DNA of 64,000 bases, taken from NCBI GenBank assembly GCA_947247005.1, contig OX365953.1, positions 26,844,784 to 26,908,783 on the forward strand, written 5' to 3'. Below are positions 31,101 through 43,100 of this stretch, piece by piece. Under the pieces are notes generated by a model, which searched no databases, was not told the origin of the DNA, and was given only the letters and a program-made list of their open reading frames with translations. The stretch is from Spisula solida (lineage: Eukaryota; Mollusca; Bivalvia; Venerida; Mactridae). Every line of letters begins with the position of its first letter. Position 1 is the stretch's first letter. Position numbers and translations under genes: made by a program.

Positions 31101-34100
31101 TTTTAACTCGGTCAGACCGTAGTTAAACTGATTAACAGCTGCTTCTTAACATGAAATAAAACATATCACAAGGTACATGTAATTATAAATAATATGGGAA
31201 TTATTTACAGAGGTAAATATTTCTCTTATTTAAAATATTATGACAGATTTTGGCACAAATTCTAATAACTGCCTGATTTGTAAAAACAAACTTCAGTTTG
31301 TCTTGATTAGAAAATGAGTTAAAATCGGATTTAATCGTAAAAGCTGTCTGCATTAGACGTGTGCGTTCACTATTATATACAATGCAATCAAATAAAACAT
31401 GGATCTCCGATTCAACTTCCTTACAAAAGGGGCATTTACGCTCAGATATACTTAAGTTATCATATCTGCCGGTTTCAATCCTGATTGGTGGAACTCCACA
31501 TCTAAATTTGCTGAACGCCGATCTATGACTTGGTGGAAGTATCATTTTACAATAAGGCTCTGCCTCAAAAACAGTTTTATAAGTACAGTAATTTCTTAAT
31601 TTATTACGACCTTTTCCTGATTTACTGACAGGTCTTGAAATCGATTCTTTCCAATTTTCAATATATAAAGACATTAAACGTTCAACAATGCTATCACAGA
31701 TAAGATATTTTGGCACATGATTGAATAAATTTGTATAATCAGAAAGTTGACATGAATGTAACTGATTTTTTACAACAAACATCCAATTTCTACAGCCATA
31801 ACCGGCTTTGTTGTTAGCCCAGAGTGCTAAACGCTTATTTAATCTTGTTTCTGGTGTATTACATAATCTGGTCCAGAAACTTGCCACAGACTTCCATTGG
31901 CGGACTGAAGGAGGTATCCATGCCATTTCACCCGCCAATGCCGTGATTGGTGTATAACGTCCCATGCCCAAAAAATATCGCATGGCACGATTATGTACAT
32001 TGTTTATACATGAAAAAGACTTAACACCCCAAATGGCAGCACCATAGCTAATAACGGGCCAAATTAAAGAATCGTACAATTTAGTGAAGACGTCGTATGG
32101 CATACCTCCGACTAACTTACATTTAGCAATTAAAATACCTAGGGCACGACTAGCACTCTGAGCAACAGCTTTGACAGTAGTATTATAATCAAGGTGTTCA
32201 TCAAGTACCAGACCTAAGTATGTATATTTACTAACAATTGACAAAGAACTAGCACCACATGTAAAATTATAATCAATGCATTGTACAGAAGGTGGGCGAA
32301 AATGCATTACATTACTTTTTGTACCATTTACGGTCATGTCATTATGGCAGCACCAATCATTTAAAGCATTCAACAATATTTGCAAATCATGGGCATTTTC
32401 CGACAACAATACAATATCATCAGCATATAACAATATAGATATTTTTTCATTATCCATCTCAATACCAATATTCAAACTTTTGATGTATATTACTAAGTCG
32501 TTAATATAGAGATTGAACAATAAAGGTGACAAAATACAACCCTGTCTCAAACCGGAAGTAACGTTAAACCATTCTGTCTTAAATGAATTTATTTTTACAC
32601 AAGAACTAACCGACGAGTATAAAGATCTGATGGCATTTAACATATTGCCAGAAATTCCAGTTTTCAATAATCTCTCCCACAACTTATCCCTATTAATGAA
32701 ATCATAAGCCTTTTTGAAATCGATGAATGCGACAAAAGTGGACTGTTTCAGTTTTTTCTTTGTTTCTATTATGTTGGTCAGTGTTAAAATTTGGTCAATT
32801 GTACTACGGTTCTTTCTGAAACCACCCTGTTCATCTTCCAATTTATCATTACTTTCAACCCATTTACTTAATCTATTATTTAGAATTGTACAATATATTT
32901 TATAAACAACTGAAGCAAGTGCAATACCTCTATAAGAAAGAGGATCTCTTGGATCTAAAGATGCTGATTTTGGTATAGGGTTAATTATGCATTTTGACCA
33001 AATAGAAGGTACGGTTCCACTACCGAAACAAACATTGAATAACGAATGAAGGAACAATATTGAAGTGTCATTTTTCAAAACTTCCGCATGAATGGTATCT
33101 GCCCCTACTGCTTTACCCCGTTTTGCATTAAAAACAGCTTCCTTAACTTCCAAAATAGAAATGTTCTCATTAAAAGGTAAAAGTACATCTTGATTACCAG
33201 ACTGATCCCCTGATGACATATCAGGTAAATTATTCGCACTAACATAATTATTAAAAAGTGAGCTAAAACTATCTTTCCACTTCCTTAGAACATCCTTAAT
33301 ATCAGTTGAAACGGTTCCATTATCTACAATAACTTCCATTGGTATTTTCTTTACCCTAGTTTGATTAATGCCAATTTGGCCAATGGATTTCCAAAAGGTT
33401 TGACTTTCCGTATTTGCAGTATTTAATAATTCCTTTTGAAAAGAGTACCAGTAATATCGCTTAGCCTTTTGAACTTCACGGTCAAATATTTTCCGCTTCA
33501 TGATAAAAATCTGACGAAATGTACTTCTCTCACTTTTAATGCGACATCTTATCCAAGTACGCTCAGCCAAACACATATCAGACCAAAGTGCAGACAAGCT
33601 ATCCGACCACCATGGTTTACCTGGCCGATGCTTTTTGTTGGAAACCCCAACTCTGACTGTTTTATATGGGAGACTAGAGTACATATTGGCTTTAATAATA
33701 TCACACCATTCATTATACATATTATTAATATCATATTGCGTACGGAAACCCTGTTCCAGATTATTTATGACATTGTTAATTTGTAACAAAGTATCCTGAT
33801 TACACATGAAGGAATTTGGAACATTTGTAACATCAAATCTATCAAAAGTACCCTCACTGTTATCAGCATCAACAATTGGAACAAAAACAGATTCAATATC
33901 ATACGTATATGTCCACCTTAGCAACGAGTGATCAGGAATGCTGGACGGAGCTGTACTACATAGATCCCCAGCAGTGTTAATCAGCTCAGTTGCTCGAATA
34001 ACTTGAAAGTCAGAAAACATGCTAAGATCATCATGTGGTAACAAACAATAATCAACAACTGCAGACCCCTTGACAGAGATCGATGTAAAATCATTACTTT

Positions 34101-37100
34101 TCATATTTCTGCCATTAAGCATACAGAAATTGGTGTTAATAAGGAAATCAATGAGAAGCTCACCATATGAGTTTACTGCATAATCAATAACATTTCTATC
34201 TGGTAAAATATCCACACCAGCAATATAATCCTCAGTGTTTCCACACCTACCATTAAAATCACCACATATAAAAATAGAACCAGAGTTCTGAAACTTGTAA
34301 ATATCAGTTAAAATTTGGTCATAAAAAGAATGTACATCAAAATATCTACTTGAATTCTCTGGCGGTAAATAACAAACACATGGCAATAATGTTAAGTCAA
34401 GTGACTTATGTTTTAAACTTAGCCACATAATACCTTCATGGTTTGCCTCTAGAACAGTAACATCAAACAATTGTAAAAGTTCTAGTTTTATCAAGAACCC
34501 AACACCACCAGAGCCCTTCGAGCATTCTTGTGGATGTCTTTACGGTTAAACCCGTACCATTGATACCCTTCAACGGATAAAACATTTTCATATAACAAAT
34601 GTGATTCAGCAATAGCTAAAATATCAATATTCTGCTTAAAAAGACATGAAGAACGTAACACAAAATTGTCAGATGTACAGTCACTACTCCAACCACATAC
34701 ATTCCAAAACCCGACAGTCATCTATTTGTTATACTGGTGGCGATTTCCGTAACCACCACGTCCCCCGTTGCCACGAGAACTGTTGTTTTGTCTATGCCTA
34801 TTCTGGTTCGAATAACCGCCACGATTCCTGTTAATGTTGGATCCAGTGTTGTCAGAGTCCCGGTAGGAATTTGAAGAGTTATTTGCACTCCTTACTACTC
34901 TCGAACCCTTCACTGTAAGGTTGGCATCCCTCGATTTTAGAGCAGAGATTACAGTTCTAAAGTTATCCGCAATCATTCTGTCTTGTCTACTCTGATCAGG
35001 TGACACATACACACGCGTATATTTCTGATGACGTTCAAGTTTTTTCTTATTAGACAAAATAGCACTTTTGTCGACACTCGACTTACACTTGGCAATTATT
35101 ACACCCGGTTTGTTGGATCCATGATACGACTTCTTGCGTTCAGCTCCGGCAATAGTAACATTAGGTAGCTTAAGACCCTCTTTAATAAGTGAATTGACCT
35201 TGTTCGCAACATTTTCACTCTTGTGCTCTGGGAGGTTCCTCACTACTATGTTCAATGATATATCACTAGCAGAGCCCTGGTTAGCATCTGATAATGATGC
35301 TAATTTGGTGTTGATTAACTCAACGTCTTCCGCCATTTTACTGTGTACACTGTCAATATCCGAAGCAACTTCTGATAGAACAGCCAACCGAATGTCATCA
35401 ACCTTAGATTCAACCACCTTCTGAATTTTCGCCATTTCAGCGTTCACCCTTTTATCAAGCATTTGTGCGACTTTGGGTGAGATTCTTTTCTCTAAACCAG
35501 TTTCTAGTTTGCAATGCGTGCTTCAAAGTTCGCTTGCCTAGATTGAATGTCCGTGGACAACTGAACAATGTTTGATGACAGCGCCTTAATCATGGATTCA
35601 ACCGTAACGTTAGCACTTTCGTGCACTTCAGCCTCCGTGATAAAACGCCTGGGTGCTGGAGTGGGTGGCTTCTTACGGTATAATGTGCGGCGAGCTCCTT
35701 TCTGCGTGTCTTCCAAGTCGACGATAGTCGTTTCCTCTATGTCTGGGGTCTTGTTGCGAGCCTTCTTCATTGAAGACTGAATATCGTCAGGAAAAGACCG
35801 GTGACGCTTCTTACCAGTTTTTTGCATATGAATACGATGATCTCTCCTACAGCATGATGGTAGCTGTTTTCTGTTACCAACCCTGTTAACAACATTATAC
35901 ATTATCTTGTATCCTACCATATTACTCACATTTAATCAACCTTCACAAATTATCCCGTGATTGAATGATTAATTAACGTCTCCCTAAATGCTAATGCATG
36001 TACATGTTTTATACTAACACTATTGGTAGAAATTTGTTATTTTGGTCCTGCCGCATATTCCTTTGCTTAAACATTGGTAAATGATATGGGCTTTGAAATT
36101 GAAATTGACATTGTAGATGTGTATTTAACTTTGATGAGTCTTGGGTAAATTGTACATGTTTCTTGCTTTATCTGATAAGTGTATGGCTTGTTTATGGCTC
36201 GGCTGGTTCAGTAGGGCAATGCACTTGTATGTTTTTTAAGTTTTCTGTGCTCGGCTGGTTAAGTTTAGTGCTGCCTTCCCTGTCTGACTTGATATTATGT
36301 TTTTGTATTTCAGACAGCCTCCCTTAGAACATGGAAACACACAACAATATAACGTCCTACATGATGATGGTCAAGGCACAAACTATGGTGGTGGTGGTAA
36401 TATGTTCAGTACGTATCAACCAGGACCATACGGCGATATGGATCAGTTCGGTTCGTGGAATCAGGGAGGGAACAACACAATGGCGATGTCACCTTACAAC
36501 AACCCACAGGCAACCTATAGCAATAAATTCGGAGGTCAACAATACCCAAACCAATCGTTCAGTGCCCAAAGCTGGAATACAGGCTACCATCCACAAACTA
36601 TGACAGGTAATCATCTTTGTATCAACTAAAATATGGGTACTATTGGCAAACGCTGCTAATGAAATCCTTCATTTTAAATCATATATGGGGAGCAATATGT
36701 CTGATAAAAAAATTAAGCTATTCTCATCCATAAATCATGGTCGTTTATTAAGCGGGGTTCCAACTATGAACGTTTGTACCAGCGTAGGTCAGCGTTTCGA
36801 AAAATGAGCCCAAACGTCGATGAAATTACCTTCGGGAGGAGGAATATTTTGGTTTGCGTTTGACTGCGGGTACTTGCGCTTGCCAGCGTTGTAGTTGTTT
36901 CATATTAAGCAGTGTTCCCACTACGGCGTTTGGACTGACGTTTAGGAAACGTTCAGCTCCGCTAGCAAAAGTTTTTAAAAGTTAAAGAACGTTGTTTTCG
37001 TTGATACATTTAACGTGTAAAAACTTTGTCGACGTTTGCAAATAAACTTTGGTTTAAGTTGTGCTCCGTTTGTAAATGTTCCTGAACGCTGAATGAAGTT

Positions 37101-40100
37101 GATCAAAGTTTGTAAAAGTTAAACTCTGTTGACAAACGTCTGCTGAAACGCTGGTGGTGTCAGTGAATTTCGTCAAACGTTTATCTAGCGGAGACCAACG
37201 GGTATCCGACGCAATGAACGCTATAGTAACGCAAGGGCTAGCGTAAGCGAACTTTTTCCAGCGGAAATGAACGTTTGTTCAACATATGCCAACGGGTATC
37301 AGACGTAATGAACGCAATAGTAACGCCAGTGGTTAGCGCTGACGAACTTTCAACAACGTTTCCTTAGACGAACTAAGTTAGGGACCGCTGCAGATACGCT
37401 AACCTGCGTTGGCAAAAGTTCAGATACGCTGATTAAAAATAACTACAACGCAGGCAAACGTTGTTAAGCGCTAGTAACCGCTGTCAAACACAGACAAACG
37501 TGCACAAAAGTTTATGCTAGTTAGATACACGACGTTCGCAGATTGAACCAAAATATTGCGAACGTAATTTCACCGACGTTTCGGCTCATTTTTCCGACTT
37601 TCGAAACACTGACCAACGCTGGAACAAACGTTCATAGTGTGAACCCACCTTAAGCGGATGTGAACTAAAGGATACACTAGTATGTGCTGCGGACCTTAAC
37701 TTAGCCCGACTTAGACGAACGAGTTGACTATCGTCAGGATCCGTTGTACAAAGTTGACCAAAGTTATGGGAATGTTGTGGAAAGTTCGTCTGCGCTAACC
37801 TATTGCGTTCCTTGCGTCTGAGACCCGTTGGCCTACTTTGTACAAGCGTTCTGTTATACTTAGGTAAGTTCGCTTACAATAGCCCTTGCGTTATTATCGC
37901 GTTCATACCCGTTTGCCTCCGTTGGCCTTCGTAAGATAAACGGTTGCATGAATTTACCGACATCACCAGCGTTTCAGCAGACGCTTGCCAACGGAGTTTA
38001 ACTTATTATAATAAGCAAACTTAGTACTACTTTATTCAGCGTTCAGGAACGTTTGCAAACAGAATACAACCTACACCAACGTTTTTTTCCAAACATAGGC
38101 AAAGGTTTTGCATGTTTAAATTTTTCAACGAACACGACGTTCGTCAGCGTTAACAAGCGAACATCAACTTTTCTTAACTTTTACTAGCGGACTTGAACGT
38201 TTGTCCAAACATCGGTTCAAACGATGCCAGTATTACGGCAAGAATTTACTACTAAAAAAAATAACATTAGCATACATTGAAAACGGAAAGTTCCCAAAAT
38301 TAGGACGAATGTGCATTTCAGCTAAACGTATTAGTAAAACTAAAACGGCGGAAAACAAATACTAGTATTACATGTCCACAAAGTAACCAAATTAAATAGG
38401 CTGGAGTTTTGGCGCTTACTATAGACTGGCCAGGTTCTATTAGCTGTACATGTCTGGTTTCTCCCGGTGCCTAAACCTATATTCGCGTTTAATAGTTTCA
38501 AGATGGCGTAGAATAAAAGCGAACTAGCAATGGTTCGACCATAGTTTAATCACTGAAGGTGTTCGCGGTCTCTAGTTGAACTATGGTGACATGGTAAGCG
38601 CCGAAACACACTGAATTAATCGAGCTTACAAAGGTTGGGTCTTTGGTGCTAACTATTGTCTGGTCTGGTTCGATTATCTGAGCATATATAGTTTCTCCGA
38701 ACGCCAAAACCCTAATTTGCATTTGAGAAGTTACAAAATGGTGCATATTATACAAGAGTTAAAGCAAACTAGCGTTGGTTAGACCATAGTTTAATCAATG
38801 AATGTTCTTGAACTATGATGACCTTGGTTTGTGTCAAAACCCATTGAATGACTTTTATGTATACTATTTCGAAGTCATCCGAAGTACTTAGTAACCTTAA
38901 TTATCGTTGAAACTCTCCACAGTAGGCGCCTACCTATAGAGAAAATTAACTGTAGTTCTAATCGGGAGTCGCGGTATCACAGACAAACTTCTAAATAATT
39001 AGAACACATGTTAAGATATAAATTAACATGATATACGTAGCATTTCCAATGTGTGAGCATAGGTCAATAAACATGTACTGCAGATTTGTATTTTTATCGT
39101 TCTTTTCGTCTTTAGTCGCGTCTTTCGGACTTTACACTCCCTCCAAGGAAGTGAACTGTCCGAAACGCTTTCTAGCTTTATTAAAAGCTTACATTGTTGC
39201 TTCTTATCCAGTGGGCAATAGAGGTGGAATAAACCAAGCATCTGTTGGAATGGGATACCAGGGTAACGGTAGAGGTGGTCTGAATCAAGCGCCTTTTAGA
39301 GCTGGTAACCAGAATAGTTGTAGAGGTAGGCTAAACCAAACGCATTTTGAAGCTGGGAACCAGAATATCAGTAGAGGTGGGATAAATCAAGCGCCTTTAG
39401 GACTTGGATATGAGGGTAACGGTAGAGTTGGGATAAACCAAACGCCTGTAGGAGGTGGCTACCAGGACCATGTGAATATAAATCAAGTGAATAGCTGGAG
39501 AAATGAAAATTCGTACTTGAGCATGTTGAAAGAATGGACTAACCCAGGATCATCTAATACTGACACATTTAATGGAGCTACCACAATGGACACAAATATA
39601 TCACGTGTTAATGAGAGAAAAGAAGAACCCAAAAAGGTAATAATAATATTGTTACTGTATCACGCCAAAAATGGATCTTCATGTATATATATGTACACAC
39701 AATGCCAGATAGGAAAATTCATGCTGTACATAGTATACGAGCGTAGAGAAATTTTAAAAGTTCTCATTGTTACTCTCAATATTTACCCCGTTTAATATGC
39801 ATAAATAAATTATTCAAAGTGTTAGACTTTGGAATCATTATCAAACTCTTACCTGTAACAATCCGCATATACTCAAATGTCTTAGTTATGACTGTTATTA
39901 TTTTTCAGGCGAGGAATGTACCTGCCAAGACAGCTATTGGCGAGTTACAGAAAAGTATGCATGTACTTACCGGAGATATTGCTCAGCTGAAACATTGGAA
40001 CATGTTCAAAGATTCTATACAGATGATGTACCAGGTGTTCGGTATGGGATTGATTCTAACTCGTATCCTTTAGTTAATTACATGTATATTCACATGCTGT

Positions 40101-43100
40101 TGTGAATGTTTATAGTCTCTTATAATTCTATATAAGAATGGTCACATAATAATGTTGATGATATTTAATATGATTGTAACTGTATATATGTGAATGAGAC
40201 TCAAATAAAGAATATATATATATGCTGTTAACATCATATTTACAATTAATAACATAAACGTTGTATAAAATCATATTAATAGGCAATTTAAAGAGGATAA
40301 AAGGTTGAAAGTCATCTCAAAGTTATCTTCTCCTCGTATCATTTCTAGTATAAAAATGACATAAACGCATAGCATGTAAACCATATTGCAATAACAATGT
40401 CAATCAAATTATCACAAACTGGAAAATAATATTTTGTAAAAAGTACACCAATCACCAAATTGGTAATTTAAATTAATAACAAGTGACAACACTCCTAATA
40501 AAGTCCAATTTAGGGAAATAATTACATAACACTGTTTAATATTTCACTGTTTTTAATATTTCACAATCAGTTCATAACACTGTTCAATATTTCACTATGT
40601 CTTTAATATTTCGGAATAATTTTATAACACTGTTCAATATTTCACTTTTTTAATATTTCACAATAAGTCCATAACATTGTTCAATATTTGACTATGTCTT
40701 TAATATTTCAAAATAATTTCAACACTGTTCAATATTTCACCCTGTCTTTAATATTTCAAAATAATTTCATAACATTGTTCAATATTTTACTCTGTCTTTA
40801 ACCTTTTACGATAATTTCATAACACTGTTCAATATTTCACCCTGTCCTCAATATTTTAAAATAATTTCATAACACTGTTCAATATTTCACCCTGTCCTCA
40901 ATATTTTAAAATAATTTCATAACACTGTTCAATATTTCACCCTGTCTTTAATATTTCAAAATAATTTCATAACATTGTTCAATATTTTACTCTCTCTTTA
41001 ACCTTTCACAATAATTTCATAACACTGTTCAGTATTTCACTCTGTCTTTATTATTTCACAATAGTTTCATAACATTGTTCAATATTTTACTCTGTCTTTA
41101 ACCTTTTACGATAATTTCATAGAATTGTTCAATATTTCACTGTCTTTAATATTTCACAATGATTTCCTAATTCTGTTCAATATTTCACTCTGTAAAAAGA
41201 CAGAGTGAAACATTGAACAGTGTTATGAAAACATTGAATATAATGGTACGTAAAGTTGTAGGAGATGGTACTGGATTATGTATCACATATAATACAATAA
41301 CAAAATTTAATGTTACAACCCGTTTTGTAATTAAGTTGAAAAGTGTAATAATTATTACCAAAGAGGCTTAAATAATATTACAATCATTCCAACCCATTTA
41401 TAATAAATACACTTTTGAAAGTTAATTACATTTAGAAAATTTATGAAAAAACAGGTTACGAAGTTATTTTGAAGTTATTTAAAAAATTGCAACTTTATTA
41501 CAAAACGGGTTGCAGTGATTTTCCAAACTGTAATAAGCCTCTCAACCCGTTTGTAATAATTATGACAATTTGCAACTTAATTACAAAATGGGTTGTAACA
41601 GAGATCAATATATTTTCATATTCATCCCCAGAAACTGAGACTGGAGTCAATATAAACATTTTTAAACGCTCTTAGCGAGAATGCAGCATATCATATTGTT
41701 AGAAATGTACATAAAATCACAAGTTAAAAAAATAAGTTTGTAAATATAATATATTGATATCGTCTTTAATTCGCATCAAGTTTGTTCGTATGAAGGTTTT
41801 CGTAGATTATCTTTGTACCGACTGAAATCTATGAAAACGATGTCATTTCTGGTGTTTGTATTGCAGGTCAGTTACAGTCTGCTGTGTCTAGGGTTGACAC
41901 CAACAGTAGAGAGTTCCTGGTTAAAGATGAGAAAAACAACAATATGAAGTGTGTTTTCTACGAAATTGTACGTATATCCCAGCATGACTGTAAATATCGA
42001 ATACAGATACAGATATACTTTGTTGCTAAGTATTTCCTACGTATAATTATATAAAGCATACACTTAAAAAGATATTAACTAGTGTATGTTAACTGGATTT
42101 ATGGATTTACATTCAAATGCATTTGTATTATTCGATACTCTTCTCCATTTCAGTGTATGTAGGTTTCTGTTTTGTGACGTTGTATCCATTTAATTAAGTC
42201 TTATAACTGGACTGATACCTTTGTGGAAACCCGCATTTCTAGTCTCAATCATATTACTTGAACATTTATTACATAATAATTTAAGTATATATATATAGAG
42301 AGATACAGTAATGTATGTGAGTACATTCATACTGTATAATTACCACTCTTGTCTTAACTCCGCCTCCTTTATTATCATATAGACCTAATGAGTATTATCA
42401 GTTTTTTGCACCTAAACAATTGACTACCATTTATATCAATAATTTACCTCACATACTAATGAATAGCGCTGTCTTGTCTCGCCTAATGCGTTAAAACATT
42501 TGTACAAAATTTGTCATTCCTGTTTTTGGATTGATCGAATATCGATTGTTTGATCGAAAATCGATCTCTTCGCATTTTAACCTGACTTATTGTAATTGAT
42601 CCGCGTTGTCGATGAAGATTGACATATTGATGTTCACTGATACATGTAAACAAGCGTTGTTATTGTGAAAGCATGACTGAATATTGATCTGTTCGATTAA
42701 TCTATCATTCAGCCAATAAATGTTCCTTTTTATGTCCCTCACCCCTGGTTCAAATGTCGAGAAAGCAACAAAATTGTAATTATGTATTTAAGCATGTCTT
42801 TGTTACTTGGTATCGATGTCGCGCTTGTACATTTGTGTTTTATTGGCATTTGGATAATTGCAAATAATTATATGTATGGGAAATACGCATATAGTAACAC
42901 TGGTCTTTTTTTGGTCTGTGTTTTTTTCTTGACCTCTGATAAGCGGTATTTGATTCATTGTAACCAATCACTACTTATTATGCTCATATCCATGAACAGG
43001 GCAGTTTACTTTCATAATCACCCATATGCAGTTTGAAATCATTCTTGACATTTCAAAATTGGTACTAAAATTTGCTATAGTATATCATTTTTGTCCGTTG

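Larger units (their letters stand above)
30767..35940 (-). mobile_element. Non-LTR retrotransposon (LINE), near-intact, antisense in SPATA22 intron 3
   Basis: A minus-strand element with two ORFs in the order ORF1 (about 35,929-34,722) and ORF2 (34,721-31,201), a 3' UTR of about 410 bp, and a short (TAAA)n-type tail at 30,767-30,786 on the reading strand. ORF2 has an apurinic-type endonuclease, a reverse transcriptase and a Cys/His zinc motif. Only two frame breaks were seen in 4.7 kb, so the insertion is probably young. The clade was not determined. The 5' boundary is a guess: no target duplication was found. Confidence 0.88.
36607..39211 (+). other. SPATA22 intron 4
   Basis: Mostly the foldback cluster (36,748-38,240). 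At 38,400-38,850 two blocks share GGTTCGATTATCTG/GGTTCTATTAGCTG and GACCATAGTTTAATCA motifs, a diverged tandem duplication of unknown nature. The remainder shows nothing recognisable. Confidence 0.6.

Noticed and set aside
33436..33799. Plus-strand open frames of 86-116 codons inside the LINE
   Set aside because: Shadows of ORF2 on the opposite strand.
39028..39211. N-terminal part of the open frame reaching into SPATA22 exon 5
   Set aside because: Intronic: the phase of exon 4 requires the acceptor at 39,210-39,211, and the upstream residues have no family resemblance.
40042..40073. Exon 6 reading through to TAG at 40,071-40,073 as an alternative SPATA22 C-terminus
   Set aside because: The conserved SPATA22 C-terminal block continues in exons 7-9 in matching phase.
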